From the NCBI RefSeq assembly GCF_003336755.1, contig NZ_QMDI01000002.1, forward strand, positions 1,138,253-1,202,252: DNA of 64,000 nucleotides. Reading direction: 5' to 3'. Below, piece by piece: positions 8,628 to 19,250 of the stretch. This DNA comes from Elioraea thermophila (ex Habib et al. 2022) (GTDB lineage: Bacteria; Pseudomonadota; Alphaproteobacteria; Acetobacterales; Acetobacteraceae). The notes beneath the pieces were generated by a model. The model made no database searches and had not been told where the DNA came from. It was given only the letters and a program-made list of their open reading frames with translations. Position 1 is the stretch's first letter. Every line of letters begins with the position of its first letter. The translations under genes were made by a program, and so were the position numbers.

Positions 8628-9286
8628 GGCGGACGACGCGACACCCCGCCGCCGAGCCGGAGGGGGATCCGGACGAGGCCGCCGCGGTCGAAGCCTTCCT
8701 GCGCGCGCAGCCCGATTTCCTCGCTCGCCGGCCGCACCTCTATGCCCTGCTTGCGCCACCGCGGCGGGTGCACGGCGAGCGGCTTGCCGACCACATGGCG
8801 GCGATGATCGAGCAGGCGCGTGCTCGCGAGGCGGCGCTGATCACCGCCCGTCGCGCCGAAGCCAAGCTCGCCGAACGCGCCCGCCGCGCGGTCCTCGCCA
8901 TCCTTTCCGCGCGCAGTGCGGCCGAGGCGGTCGAGGTCGTCGAAGGCGAGTGGCCGGCGATCCTCGGGCTGGATGTCGTCTCCCTCGCCGTCGAAGGGCG
9001 GAGCACCCTCGGGCTCAGGCGCCTGCCGCGCGGCTTCGTCCGCCGTATCCTCGGCACGGCCGGGGCGGTGGTGCGCGACCGCCCGACGGAGCGCGAGGCG
9101 ATCCATGGCGAGGCGGCGGCCCTCGTCGCCGCTGATGTGCTGGCGCGGTTCACCCTCGGCGGCACGGCGGGGCTCGTCGCCTTCGGCTGGCGCGAGGCAG
9201 AGCGCGGGGGGCTGGCGTCCGGGGCGGAGACCTTCGCCTTCCTCGCCAGCGTGCTGGAGGCGTGCTTCGCCCGCGCGGCCGGATGA
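8624..9286 (+). CDS. DUF484 family protein
   Basis: 220 aa protein of unknown function with a GAF-like DUF484 domain. The N-terminal part has [18 protein letters not shown] and [20 protein letters not shown], followed by the weakly conserved GAF-like half. The GTG start at 8624 overlaps the tal stop. DUF484 genes lie directly before xerC in many proteobacteria, including Escherichia coli, and the same order is seen here with 7 bp between them. The functional link to recombination is unproven. Confidence 0.85.
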   Translation: MRRTTRHPAAEPEGDPDEAAAVEAFLRAQPDFLARRPHLYALLAPPRRVHGERLADHMAAMIEQARAREAALITARRAEAKLAERARRAVLAILSARSAAEAVEVVEGEWPAILGLDVVSLAVEGRSTLGLRRLPRGFVRRILGTAGAVVRDRPTEREAIHGEAAALVAADVLARFTLGGTAGLVAFGWREAERGGLASGAETFAFLASVLEACFARAAG

Positions 9287-9293
9287 GGCCGGC

Positions 9294-10217
9294 ATGACGG
9301 CGGAGGAGGCGCGCGCGGCCTTCCTCGTTTGGCTCGCGGCCGAACGCCGGGCCTCACCCGCCACGCTGCGCGCCTATGAGGGCGACCTGGCGCGCTTCTT
9401 CGCCTTCCTCGCCGACCACCTGGGGGGTCTCCCCGATCGTGCCGGGCTCGGCGGTCTGGCGCTGGCCGACCTGCGCGCCTTCCTGGCGCAGCGGGCGGCG
9501 GCGGGGGCGTCGAACGCCACCCGCGCGCGGGAACTCGCCGCCATCCGCACCTTCTTCCGCTACCTCGCCCGCACCGGCGGGCCCGACTGCCCGGCGCTGA
9601 AACTCCTTGCCACACCCAAGGTGCGGCGGCCCGCCCCGCGTGCGCTGACCGTTGCGGAGACGGACCGTCTGGTCGACGAGGCCGAGACGCTCACCGACGA
9701 GCCCTGGATCGCCGCCCGCGATGCCGCCCTCGTCCTCCTCCTCTACGGCTGCGGGCTTCGCTCGGCCGAGGCGCTGGCGTTGCGTCGCCGCGACGCCCCC
9801 CTGCCGGGAGATGACGCGCCGCTGCGCGTGCGCGGCAAGGGGGCGAAGGAGCGCGAGGTGCCGGTGCTGCCCGTCGTGCGCGAGGGCGTGGCGCGCTACC
9901 TCGCCCTCTGCCCGCACCCGCTCGTTCCCGACTCGCCGCTGTTCCGTGGTGCGCGCGGGGGCCCCCTGAACGATCGTCTGCTGCGCCGCGCCATGGAACG
10001 CGCCCGCCGGCGCTTAGGCCTGCCCGAACGCGCGACCCCGCACAGCCTGCGCCACTCCTTCGCCACCCACCTCCTCGCCTCGGGGGCCGATCTGCGCGTC
10101 ATCCAGGCCCTGCTGGGGCACGCGAGCCTCTCGACCACGCAGCGCTACACGGCGGTGGACGAGACACGCCTGTTCGAGGTCTGGCGGGCCGCGCACCCGC
10201 GCGCGAAAGGCGCCTGA
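9294..10217 (+). CDS. xerC: Tyrosine site-specific recombinase XerC
   Basis: Resolves chromosome dimers at dif together with XerD. The 307 aa protein has an N-terminal SAM-like DNA-binding domain (about residues 1-95) and a catalytic domain with the full tyrosine-recombinase set. These are Arg in YGCGLRSAEAL, Lys in GKGAKEREVPV, HSLRHSFATHLL, the later His in LLGHASLSTTQRY and the nucleophile Tyr in that same segment. It follows DUF484 as in many proteobacteria. The XerD/XerC split rests on this context; no integrase or attachment features are nearby. Confidence 0.93.
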   Translation: MTAEEARAAFLVWLAAERRASPATLRAYEGDLARFFAFLADHLGGLPDRAGLGGLALADLRAFLAQRAAAGASNATRARELAAIRTFFRYLARTGGPDCPALKLLATPKVRRPAPRALTVAETDRLVDEAETLTDEPWIAARDAALVLLLYGCGLRSAEALALRRRDAPLPGDDAPLRVRGKGAKEREVPVLPVVREGVARYLALCPHPLVPDSPLFRGARGGPLNDRLLRRAMERARRRLGLPERATPHSLRHSFATHLLASGADLRVIQALLGHASLSTTQRYTAVDETRLFEVWRAAHPRAKGA

Positions 10218-10228
10218 TGCGCGGGGGC

Positions 10229-10257
10229 TTGTCTTCGCCGGCGCGCGATCGTATCTG
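10229..10257 (+). promoter_or_regulatory. Candidate promoter for the rimP-nusA-infB operon
   Basis: TTGTCT (10229-10234) and TATCTG (10252-10257) are separated by 17 bp, in the only intergenic space before rimP. The match to sigma70 consensus is partial (about 4/6 and 3-4/6). Transcription from here would begin near 10264 and include the terminator-like hairpin at 10287-10315. Confidence 0.35.
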
Positions 10258-10286
10258 AAGCGAAGACACCAGCCGATCGAACGGAG

Positions 10287-10315
10287 GGTGGCCTCGGCAA
10301 CGGGGCCGCCTTTTT
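10287..10315 (+). terminator. Intrinsic terminator-like hairpin, candidate rimP leader attenuator
   Basis: GGTGGCC (10287-10293) pairs with GGCCGCC (10304-10310), extended by two inner pairs around a 6-nt loop, with two G-U pairs. It is followed at once by TTTTT and then GGTTTT. This is a textbook intrinsic terminator directly before the rimP start. It could end transcripts from xerC. A terminator in the leader of rimP has also been proposed as an attenuator in other proteobacteria, so an antitermination switch is plausible. No alternative antiterminator pairing was worked out. Confidence 0.65.
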
Positions 10316-10319
10316 GGTT

Positions 10320-10844
10320 TTGAGCGAAGACCGACCACACCACGAAGGGCTCGAGGCCCGCATCTACGACCTGATCGCGCCCTCCCTCGCCGCGATGGGG
10401 TACGAGACCGTGCGCGTGCGCCTCTCCGGCAAGGAACGCCCCACCCTGCAGGTGATGGTGGAACGCGCCGACCAGGTTCCCATCACGGTCGACGACTGCG
10501 AGACGGTGAGCCACCAAGTCTCCGCCCTGCTCGACGTCGAGGACCCGATCCCCTCCACCTACACGCTGGAGGTCTCCTCGCCCGGGATCGATCGCCCGCT
10601 CACCCGGGCGAAGGACTGGAACCGTTTCGCGGGTCACCTCGCCAAGGTGGAGCTCGCCACGCCGCTGGCCGGCCGGCGCCGATTCTCCGGCATCGTGCTC
10701 GGCGCGGAAGCCGGGCGCGAGGCGCGGCTCAAGCTGGAGGACGGCACCGAGGTGGCGCTGCCCCTCGCCGCCATCCGCACCGCCCGGCTCGTGCTCACCG
10801 AGGCGCTGATCGATGCTTCGCGGCCGAAACGGGCCGCCAACTGA
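10320..10844 (+). CDS. rimP: Ribosome maturation factor RimP
   Basis: Assists assembly of the 30S ribosomal subunit. About 174 aa, with the RimP N-domain ([20 protein letters not shown], then [20 protein letters not shown]) and C-terminal SH3-like barrel ([19 protein letters not shown]). There is no ATG near the expected N-terminus. TTG at 10320 is the best start, and TTG at 10314 is also in frame. Both touch the T tract of the upstream hairpin, and no good Shine-Dalgarno is visible. First gene of the nusA operon, 18 bp before nusA. Confidence 0.9.
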   Translation: MSEDRPHHEGLEARIYDLIAPSLAAMGYETVRVRLSGKERPTLQVMVERADQVPITVDDCETVSHQVSALLDVEDPIPSTYTLEVSSPGIDRPLTRAKDWNRFAGHLAKVELATPLAGRRRFSGIVLGAEAGREARLKLEDGTEVALPLAAIRTARLVLTEALIDASRPKRAAN

Positions 10845-10862
10845 CACCACCGGAGGACATCC

Positions 10863-12392
<1,530 letters not shown>

Positions 12393-12416
12393 GCGCGACG
12401 GGAGCGGGCGCGAGGC

Positions 12417-13070
12417 ATGGCGGTGTTGGCGGAGCACGATGAGCACGCGCCGGAGGAGGCCGGGGAGACCGGCCCGCTCCGGCGCTGTGTGGCGACCGGA
12501 GAGCGGGGCGCGCGCGAGCGGATGATCCGCTTCGTGCTCGGCCCCGATCGCGCGCTGGTGCCGGATCTCGCCGAACGCCTGCCCGGGCGTGGCTTCTGGT
12601 TGCGCGCGTGCGGTGATCTCCTCGACGACCCCAAGCTTGCGCGCGCCTTCGCCCGCGCCGCCAAGGGGCCGGTGACGATCCCCACCCGGCTGCGTGAAAG
12701 CGTGGCGCAGCTGCTCGCCCGTCGCATCGCGGAGCATCTCGGCCTTGCGCGGCGTGCGGGCCAGGCGGTGGCCGGGTTCGTCGCCGCGCGCGAGTGGGTG
12801 ACGGCGGGCCGGGCGGGTCTCATCGTCGAAGCCTGCGACGGCGCGCCGGAGGGGCGGCGCAAGCTCCTTTCCGGCGCGCGCCACCTGCCCGTGGTGTCGC
12901 CGCTGACGGCGGCCGAGCTCGGGGCGGCGCTCGGGCGCGACCACGTGGTGCATGTCGCCCTCGCGCCGGGGCGGCTCGCGCAGGCCATCGCGCGTGATGC
13001 GGAGAGGCTTGCGGGCGTGCGCGGCGCGGCGCAAGAGGGGGCAGCGAGAAAGGACCGGCTGAGCGGATGA
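12417..13070 (+). CDS. ylxR: YlxR (DUF448) / L7Ae-like RNA-binding fusion protein
   Basis: 217 aa nucleic-acid-binding protein. Residues about 20-90 match YlxR/DUF448 ([19 protein letters not shown], then [13 protein letters not shown]). Residues about 100-200 look like an L7Ae/YlxQ domain, including a [13 protein letters not shown] segment. Alphaproteobacteria often carry YlxR and the L7Ae-like part as one protein in this position. The usual CIGC-type motif reads CVATG here. It overlaps infB by 4 bp, so translation is probably coupled. YlxR has been linked to RNase P in Gram-positives; the role here is not known. Confidence 0.85.
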   Translation: MAVLAEHDEHAPEEAGETGPLRRCVATGERGARERMIRFVLGPDRALVPDLAERLPGRGFWLRACGDLLDDPKLARAFARAAKGPVTIPTRLRESVAQLLARRIAEHLGLARRAGQAVAGFVAAREWVTAGRAGLIVEACDGAPEGRRKLLSGARHLPVVSPLTAAELGAALGRDHVVHVALAPGRLAQAIARDAERLAGVRGAAQEGAARKDRLSG

Positions 13071-15778
13071 GCGAGACGAAGGAACCGGATCAGGCCAAGG
13101 GCCGGCTTTCCTTAGGCCGTGGCCGGCTCGAGCTCGGCAAGACGGTGGACGCCGGCAGCGTGCGCCAGAGCTTCCCGCACGGCCGCAGCAAGGTCGTGCA
13201 GGTCGAGGTGGTGAAGAAGCGCGTCGTCGCCCCCGGCACCGCAGCGGCTCCCGCCGGGACCGCCGCCCCAGCCGCGCCCGCGACCCCGCAACGCGCCACC
13301 GCGGCCGCCGCAGCCGCCGGTGCCGCCGCGCAGGCTCGCGCTCCCCAGCCGGCGCAGCGCCCGGCAGCCCCCGCCCGTCAGCTCACCAGCGAGGAGCGCG
13401 CGGCCCGCCAGAGGGCGCTCGAAGAGCAGCTGCGCGAACAGCGCCGGCGCGAGGCCGAGGCGCAGAAGATCTCCGTCCTGTCCGCCGCCGAGGAGGCGCG
13501 CCGCAAGGCCGAAGAGGAAGCTCGCCGCGCCGCCGAGGAGGAGGCCCGCCGCAAGGCCGAGGAGGAAGCCAAGCGTCGGGCCGAGGAGGAGGCCCGCCGC
13601 AAGGCCGAGGAGGAAGCCAAGCGCCGCGCCGAGGAGGAGGAGGCCAAGCGCCGCGCTGCCGCCGCGGGCGAACGCGCCGAAGCGCGCGGCCGCGCCGCCG
13701 AGGCGGCGACCGCTCCCGCGAAGCCCGCCGCACCGACGATCGCCGGCACCACGCTCCGCCTGCGCGGGGTCGAGGACGAGGAGGAGGACGAGGAGGGTGC
13801 GCGCCCCGCGCGCCGCGCAGGTGCCGCGCCGAAGAAGCCCGCCCTCGCCCCGGCGAAGAAGGGCCTGCCCGATCGCGATCGCCGCGCCGGCCGGCTCGAC
13901 CTCTCCGCCGTGCTGAACGACGAGGAGGAGCGCGTGCGCAGCCTCGCCTCGGTGCGCCGGCAGCGCGAGCGCGAACGTCTGCAGGCGCAGCGCGAACGAC
14001 TGCGCACGGAGGGAAGCCGGATCGTGCGCGAGGTCGTCATCCCCGAGGCGATCACCGTCCAGGAGCTCGCCAACCGCATGGCGGTGCGCGGGGCGGACGT
14101 GATCAAGGCGCTGATGCGCATGGGCGTGATGGCGACCATCACCCAGACGCTGGATGCCGACACCGCCGAACTCGTCGTCACCGAACTCGGCCACAAGCCG
14201 AAGCGCGTCTCGGAGTCCGACGTCGAACTCGGCCTCGAAGGCGGCGTCGACCAGGAGAGCGATCTCGTTCCGCGCCCGCCCGTGGTCACCGTCATGGGCC
14301 ATGTCGACCACGGCAAGACCTCCTTGCTCGATGCGTTGCGCCAGACCGACGTCGCCGCGCACGAAGCGGGCGGCATCACGCAGCACATCGGCGCCTACCA
14401 GGTGACGCTGCCGTCGGGGCAGAAGATCACCTTCATCGACACGCCGGGCCACGAGGCCTTCACGGCGATGCGCGCGCGCGGTGCCTCGGTGACCGACATC
14501 GTCGTCCTCGTCGTCGCCGCCGACGACGGGGTGATGCCGCAGACGATCGAGGCGATCCGGCACGCCAAGGCCGCGAAGGCGCCGATCATCGTCGCCATCA
14601 ACAAGATCGACCTGCCGGGGGTGAAGCCCGATCGCGTGCGCAACGAGCTGCTCAAGCACGAGGTGGTGGTGGAGAAGCTCGGCGGCGACACGCAGGACGT
14701 CGAGGTCTCGGCGATCAAGAAGATCAACCTCGACAAGCTCGAGGAGGCGATCCTGCTGCAGGCCGAGATCCTCGACCTGCGCGCCAACCCGAAGCGGGCG
14801 GCCGAAGGAACCGTGATCGAATCGAAGCTCGATCGCGGGCGCGGGCCGGTGGCGACCGTGCTCGTGCAGCGCGGCACGCTCCGCCAGGGCGACATCGTCG
14901 TCGCCGGCACGGAGTGGGGCCGGGTGCGCGCGATGCTGGACGACAAGGGCCGCCAGGTGAAGGAGGCGCCGCCCTCGATGCCGGTCGAGATCCTCGGCCT
15001 CTCCGGCGTGCCGTCGGCCGGCGAGCGCTTCGTCGTCGTCGCCGACGAGGCGCGGGCGCGCGAGGTCTCCGAGTTCCGCCAGCGCAAGCTGCGCGAGAAG
15101 GCGGCCGCCGGGGCGGTGGCCGCGCGCGGCACGCTCGATCAGATGCTCGCCCGCATCCAGGCCGGCGAGCAGAAGGAAGTGGCGGTGGTGGTGAAGGCCG
15201 ACGTGCAGGGCTCGGCGGAGGCGATCGCCGCCACGCTGGCCAAGCTCGGCAACGACGAGGTGCGCGTGCGCGTGCTGCATTCGGCGGTCGGCCAGATCAC
15301 CGAAAGCGACGTGCAGCTCGCCAAGGCGTCGAACGCGGTGATCGTCGGCTTCAACGTGCGCGCGACCGCCCAGGCGCGCGACCTCGCGCAGCGGGACGGC
15401 GTGGACATCCGCTACTACTCGATCATCTACGACGTCGCCGACGACATCGAGAAGCTGGTCAAGGGCAAGGTGGCGCCGAAGGAGCGCGAGAAGTTCCTGG
15501 GCTACGCCGAGATCCGCAAGGTGTTCGACATCACCAAGGTCGGCAAGGTCGCGGGCTGCATGGTCACCGAAGGCGTGGTCAAGCGCGGCGCGGGCGTGCG
15601 GCTTCTGCGCGATGGCGTGGTGATCCACCAGGGCGAGCTGTCGCAGCTCAAGCGCTTCAAGGACGACGTGAAGGAGGTCGCGCGCGGCTACGAGTGCGGC
15701 ATGGCCTTCGCCAACTGGCAGGACATCCGCGAGGGCGACGTCGTCGAGTGTTTCGAGATCGAGACGGTTCCGGCGTGA
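13067..15778 (+). CDS. infB: Translation initiation factor IF-2
   Basis: GTPase that brings fMet-tRNA to the 30S subunit. 903 aa: a long charged and Ala-rich N-terminal region (to about residue 320), the IF2N-type segment ([21 protein letters not shown]), and the G domain with GHVDHGKTS at about 411-419. The G domain also has DTPGHEAF and NKID. The C-terminal domains follow, ending [10 protein letters not shown]. The N-terminal region holds short EEEARRKA repeats, probably a charged helix or coiled coil. Start ATG overlaps the ylxR stop. Confidence 0.98.
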   Translation: MSETKEPDQAKGRLSLGRGRLELGKTVDAGSVRQSFPHGRSKVVQVEVVKKRVVAPGTAAAPAGTAAPAAPATPQRATAAAAAAGAAAQARAPQPAQRPAAPARQLTSEERAARQRALEEQLREQRRREAEAQKISVLSAAEEARRKAEEEARRAAEEEARRKAEEEAKRRAEEEARRKAEEEAKRRAEEEEAKRRAAAAGERAEARGRAAEAATAPAKPAAPTIAGTTLRLRGVEDEEEDEEGARPARRAGAAPKKPALAPAKKGLPDRDRRAGRLDLSAVLNDEEERVRSLASVRRQRERERLQAQRERLRTEGSRIVREVVIPEAITVQELANRMAVRGADVIKALMRMGVMATITQTLDADTAELVVTELGHKPKRVSESDVELGLEGGVDQESDLVPRPPVVTVMGHVDHGKTSLLDALRQTDVAAHEAGGITQHIGAYQVTLPSGQKITFIDTPGHEAFTAMRARGASVTDIVVLVVAADDGVMPQTIEAIRHAKAAKAPIIVAINKIDLPGVKPDRVRNELLKHEVVVEKLGGDTQDVEVSAIKKINLDKLEEAILLQAEILDLRANPKRAAEGTVIESKLDRGRGPVATVLVQRGTLRQGDIVVAGTEWGRVRAMLDDKGRQVKEAPPSMPVEILGLSGVPSAGERFVVVADEARAREVSEFRQRKLREKAAAGAVAARGTLDQMLARIQAGEQKEVAVVVKADVQGSAEAIAATLAKLGNDEVRVRVLHSAVGQITESDVQLAKASNAVIVGFNVRATAQARDLAQRDGVDIRYYSIIYDVADDIEKLVKGKVAPKEREKFLGYAEIRKVFDITKVGKVAGCMVTEGVVKRGAGVRLLRDGVVIHQGELSQLKRFKDDVKEVARGYECGMAFANWQDIREGDVVECFEIETVPA
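13490..13657 (+). repeat. Low-complexity coding repeat in infB
   Basis: About seven imperfect copies of an 8-residue unit ([16 protein letters not shown] and variants) encoded at about residues 142-197 of IF-2. Such Glu/Arg/Lys/Ala helices are usual in the variable N-terminal region of IF-2. The copies differ at the DNA level but remain in frame, and could expand or contract between strains. Confidence 0.8.
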
Positions 15779-15810
15779 GCGGAGCGGCACCCTCGGGCGG
15801 GAGTTGAGGG

Positions 15811-16197
15811 ATGAGCACAAAGGCGCCCTCACAGCGCCAGCTCAGGGTCGGCGAGGAGGTGCGGCACGCGCTCGCCGCCCTGTTCGAGCGCGGGGATTTC
15901 CGCGACCCCGATCTCGCCTCGGCCCGCATCACCGTCACCGAAGTGCGCGCCTCGCCCGACCTCAGGCACATGACGGTGTTCGTCACCCGGCTCGGCGGCG
16001 GCGACGCTTCCGTCCTGCTCTCGGCCCTCAAGCGCGCCACCCCGTTCCTGCGGTCGCGCGTTGCCTCCGCGGTGCGGCTGAAGTTCGCGCCCGACCTCGT
16101 CTTTCGCGCCGATACCGCGATCGACCAAGCGGCGCGGATCGAGGCGCTGCTGCAATCCCCGGGCGTGGCGCGCGACCTCGGCCCGCGCGAGGAGTGA
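15811..16197 (+). CDS. rbfA: Ribosome-binding factor A
   Basis: 128 aa KH-like protein that helps mature the 30S subunit (16S 5' end) and aids growth in the cold. It shows RQLRVGEEVRHALAALFERG, ITVTEVRASPDLRHMTVFV, FLRSRVASAVRLKFAPDLVF and the C-terminal IDQAARIEALL. It lies 32 bp after infB, as expected. truB, its normal next neighbour, is displaced by 1.46 kb because an opposite-strand flavoprotein gene lies between them. Confidence 0.95.
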   Translation: MSTKAPSQRQLRVGEEVRHALAALFERGDFRDPDLASARITVTEVRASPDLRHMTVFVTRLGGGDASVLLSALKRATPFLRSRVASAVRLKFAPDLVFRADTAIDQAARIEALLQSPGVARDLGPREE

Positions 16198-16239
16198 ACG
16201 CCGGGCGACGCGGCGTCGCGCGCGCCCGCGCCCCGCGCG

Positions 16240-17490
16240 TCAGCCGACGAGTTCGGCCCAGATCGATTCCGACCACTCCCGCGCCGCCTGGGCGGCGTTG
16301 CGGTTCTTGCGGGGATCGATCTCGGCCCGCCGCTCGATTTCGCGCGTGAGATCGTTCCAGCGCGATTCGATCTTCACCCCCATCGCCTCCTCAGAGGTGA
16401 AGAAGGCGAAGCAGATGGCGGACGGCAAGCCGTCGCCGTCCTGGCCGGTGCGGCCCGCCACCCGGTCGGCGATATGGTCGGCCACGTGCACCCCCGTCTC
16501 GTAGGCGAGGTGGCCGCTCTTCGGCAGGGTGGAACCGACCGCGTCGCCGATGACGTAGATCCGGTCGTCCGCCGCGGAGAGGAAGTTGGGGAAGGTGACG
16601 TTGGCCCAGCGCTCGCCCAGCCCCGCCTGGCGAATGATCGAGCCCGCGCGCATCGGCGGGATCAGCGAAGCTGTGCCGTAGGCGAGTACGCCCTTGTCGG
16701 TCTCGATCCGTTTCGCGTGGGCATCGACGCGGGTGATCTTCACCCCCAGATGGTGTTCGAGCCGCGTGGGGTAGAGTTCGCGGAAGGCGGCCTGGATGGT
16801 CGGCCCGCCGATCGGGATCGCCGGGTTGAGGTCGAGCAGGATCACCTTGCCCGGCATGCCACGGCGGTCCATCCACTGCGCGATCAGCGCCGCGCGCTCG
16901 TAAGGCGCGATCGGGCAGCGATAGGGCACGGGCGGAACGGAAAGCACGATGTCCCCGCCCGGGTGCGCCTCCAGCGCGCGCCGCACGGCCTCCTGTTCGA
17001 AGGCGCGGAAGCCCACGGGGATCGCGCCCTTGGCTTCGGCGAAGCCCGGGATCGCCTCCTCCATGTACTCGATGCCGGGCGAGAGGACGAGGAAGTCGTA
17101 GGGGATGCGTTGCGTCTCGGTCACGACGACGCGCGCCGCGCGGTCGATCGCCTGCGCGCGCTCCGCCACGTGCCGCACGCCCTCGCGAATGAGCCCGTCG
17201 AAGGGGAAGGTCAGGCTTTCCGCCCGCCGGTCGCCGACGATGTAGTGGATGGAGAGCGGGCAGGAGAAGAAGGCGCGGTTGGGCTCGATCAGCGTCACCT
17301 CCGCCCCGTCGATCGCCTTGAGGATGTGGCGGGCGGCGGAAAGCCCGCCCCAACCGCCGCCGACCACGGCCACACGCACGCGCCCTTGCGCGCGGGCGGG
17401 GCCAAGCAGGGGGGTGGCGAGAGCGGAGGCGAGCACGGCGCGGCGAGAGAGCCGCGGCAGGTGGGACGGGCGGACCGCTGGGCGGGTCAT
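16240..17490 (-). CDS. fccB: Flavocytochrome c sulfide dehydrogenase flavoprotein subunit-like (FccB/SoxF-like)
   Basis: Predicted exported FAD enzyme that would oxidise sulfide and pass electrons to a cytochrome c. The ATG at 17490 has AGGGG upstream; the 416 aa product starts with a twin-arginine type signal (LSRRAVLASALATPLLGPARAQ split by its SRR). The FAD fold is VAVVGGGWGGLSAARH. All three cysteines typical of FccB are in place: C77 in SCPLS (covalent FAD site), C192 in YRCPIAPYERA and C360 in SAICFAFF (redox pair). Also seen are SLIPPMRAG and VIGDAVGS. The YRCPxxPYERA signature separates it from ordinary sulfide:quinone reductase. No fccA cytochrome is adjacent. It runs against the surrounding rbfA-truB operon. 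Confidence 0.82.
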   Translation of the reverse strand: MTRPAVRPSHLPRLSRRAVLASALATPLLGPARAQGRVRVAVVGGGWGGLSAARHILKAIDGAEVTLIEPNRAFFSCPLSIHYIVGDRRAESLTFPFDGLIREGVRHVAERAQAIDRAARVVVTETQRIPYDFLVLSPGIEYMEEAIPGFAEAKGAIPVGFRAFEQEAVRRALEAHPGGDIVLSVPPVPYRCPIAPYERAALIAQWMDRRGMPGKVILLDLNPAIPIGGPTIQAAFRELYPTRLEHHLGVKITRVDAHAKRIETDKGVLAYGTASLIPPMRAGSIIRQAGLGERWANVTFPNFLSAADDRIYVIGDAVGSTLPKSGHLAYETGVHVADHIADRVAGRTGQDGDGLPSAICFAFFTSEEAMGVKIESRWNDLTREIERRAEIDPRKNRNAAQAAREWSESIWAELVG

Positions 17491-17656
17491 GGCGTTTCCC
17501 CTCACGATTTTGTTTTTTCGAAGGTAGAACGGCACGGCGGATGGGTGCAAGCGTCTCGGTCCCGCCGCGGAGGGGCTTTCCGTCCGCGACCGGCCGTGCC
17601 ATCACGCCGCCGCATCGCGCCGCGGCCCCGCGCGCCCGACCACACGCCCCGACCCC

Positions 17657-18592
17657 ATGCCCCGCACCCGCAAGGGCCGGCCGATCGACGGCTGGCTCGT
17701 CATCGACAAGCCCTCCGGCCTCACCTCGACCGACGTGGTGAACCGCCTGAAGCGCGCCTTCCGCGCCCAGAAGGTGGGCCATGGCGGCACGCTGGACCCG
17801 CTCGCCACCGGGGTTCTGCCGATCGCCTTCGGCGCGGCGACCAAGACCGTCCCTTACGTGATGGACGGGGCGAAGGAGTACGTCTTCACGCTGCGCTTCG
17901 GCGAGGCGCGCGACACCGACGATGCCGACGGGCAGGTGATCGAGACCTCCCCCGTGCGACCGACGGACGAGGCGATCCGCGCCGCCCTGCCGCGCTTCAC
18001 GGGCGACATCGAGCAGATCCCGCCCCGCTACTCGGCGGTGAAGGTGGAGGGCGAGCGCGCCTACGACCTTGCGCGGGAGGGCATCGCGGTCGAGCTCGCC
18101 CCCCGCCCCGCCCGCATCGATTCCCTCCTCCTCGAGGCTCGGCCCGACCCCGACACGGCGGTCTTTCGCGTCGTCTGCGGCAAGGGGGTGTACATGCGCT
18201 CGCTCGCGCGCGACCTCGCCCGCGCCCTGGGCACGGTGGGCCACGTCGCCGCCCTGCGCCGGCTGCGGGTCGGCCCCTTCACGGAGCGCGACGCCGTCGC
18301 CCTGGACAGGGCCGAGGCGATGGGGCAAGAGGACGGCGCTCCGGGTTTCCTGAAGCCGATCGAGACCGCGCTGGCCGACATCCCGGCGCTGGCCCTGACG
18401 GCAGCGGAAGCCCAGCGACTGGCGAACGGCGAGCGGTTGTCGCTCGTGTCGTTCCTGGGTCGCATTCCGCCCGAAGCCGATCCCGATGGCGGGGTCGTGC
18501 GGGTGATGGCGGGGGGCAAGGCGCTCGCCATCGGCAGGCTCGAGGCCGGCATGCTGCACCCGGTGCGGCTGCTGAGCCCGCAGCCGGGTTGA
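17657..18592 (+). CDS. truB: tRNA pseudouridine(55) synthase
   Basis: Makes pseudouridine 55 in the T loop of tRNAs. 311 aa with [18 protein letters not shown], the catalytic Asp in [32 protein letters not shown] and [20 protein letters not shown]-like tail ends the protein. It belongs to the nusA-infB block but is separated from rbfA by the fccB-like gene, so it probably has its own promoter in the 166-bp divergent gap 17491-17656. That gap includes an A/T-rich stretch (17507-17522) near the fccB start. No clear -35/-10 pair was assigned. Confidence 0.96.
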   Translation: MPRTRKGRPIDGWLVIDKPSGLTSTDVVNRLKRAFRAQKVGHGGTLDPLATGVLPIAFGAATKTVPYVMDGAKEYVFTLRFGEARDTDDADGQVIETSPVRPTDEAIRAALPRFTGDIEQIPPRYSAVKVEGERAYDLAREGIAVELAPRPARIDSLLLEARPDPDTAVFRVVCGKGVYMRSLARDLARALGTVGHVAALRRLRVGPFTERDAVALDRAEAMGQEDGAPGFLKPIETALADIPALALTAAEAQRLANGERLSLVSFLGRIPPEADPDGGVVRVMAGGKALAIGRLEAGMLHPVRLLSPQPG

Positions 18593-18674
18593 GGCGGGCA
18601 AAGGGGCCCGCGGCGCGGGGGTAGCGGTCAGCGCTCCGCGCTGCGGGCGAAGCGATGGCGAAGGAGCCCACGCG

Positions 18675-18944
18675 ATGTCGATCACGCCGGAGCGCCGCGC
18701 GGCGCTCATCAAGGAATTCGCTCAGCACGAGGGCGACACCGGCTCGCCCGAGGTGCAGATCGCGCTGCTGTCGGAGCGCATCCGCAACCTCACCGAGCAC
18801 CTGAAGACCCATGCCAAGGACTTCCACTCCCGGCGCGGGCTTCTGATGATGGTCGGGCAGCGGCGACGCCTGCTCGACTACGTGCGCCGCAAGGACGCCG
18901 CGCGCTACAAGGCGCTCGTCGACCGCCTCGGGCTGCGGCGCTAG
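18675..18944 (+). CDS. rpsO: 30S ribosomal protein S15
   Basis: 89 aa primary 16S rRNA-binding protein. It begins [20 protein letters not shown] and contains [33 protein letters not shown] and the end [13 protein letters not shown]. The length is exactly that of the family. It stands between truB and pnp as in most bacteria; GGAG lies 12 nt before the ATG. Confidence 0.98.
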   Translation: MSITPERRAALIKEFAQHEGDTGSPEVQIALLSERIRNLTEHLKTHAKDFHSRRGLLMMVGQRRRLLDYVRRKDAARYKALVDRLGLRR

Positions 18945-19250
18945 GCAGGCGCCCGAGGCGAAAGCGGGGCAGAACGTGGCGAAAACCGCGCTCAGGCCCC
19001 ACATCACGCTCGCGCGCCATTGGGGCGCGCGACAACTCGCGGGTTCGCGGCGGCAAGCCCCCGTCGCGACGAAGGGAGTGCGCCGTCGGATGAGATCGCC
19101 GGCGTTTCCGGCCACATGGACCGCGGGGAGGTGCCGCTCGCCGTCGCTGCCCCCGACCCATGCCGCCCGAGACGCCGTCGGCCGACCGCCCCCTCTCCTC
19201 CGTCGTGACCAGGCCCTGGCTCGCGCCCGCGCGACGGAGAGACCACACGC
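18945..19250 (+). other. rpsO-pnp intergenic region with a strong hairpin
   Basis: 306 bp without a convincing gene. The clearest element is a perfect 9-bp stem, TCGCGCGCC (19010-19018) with GGCGCGCGA (19024-19032), around a 5-nt loop. No T tract follows, so it is not a classic terminator. In Escherichia coli the leader between rpsO and pnp carries an RNase III hairpin through which PNPase controls its own mRNA. A similar role here is possible but is only inferred from position. Confidence 0.45.

Noticed and set aside
13490..13657. Short tandem repeats as a possible CRISPR or satellite array
   Set aside because: They are in frame, imperfect and coding (IF-2 helix). The repeats at 5056-5355 and 24426-24941 are also coding. 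No array of identical repeats with unique spacers exists in the window.
16240..17490. Assignment as ordinary sulfide:quinone oxidoreductase
   Set aside because: The SCPLS and YRCPxxPYERA motifs and a third cysteine near the end match flavocytochrome c sulfide dehydrogenase, and an export signal is present.
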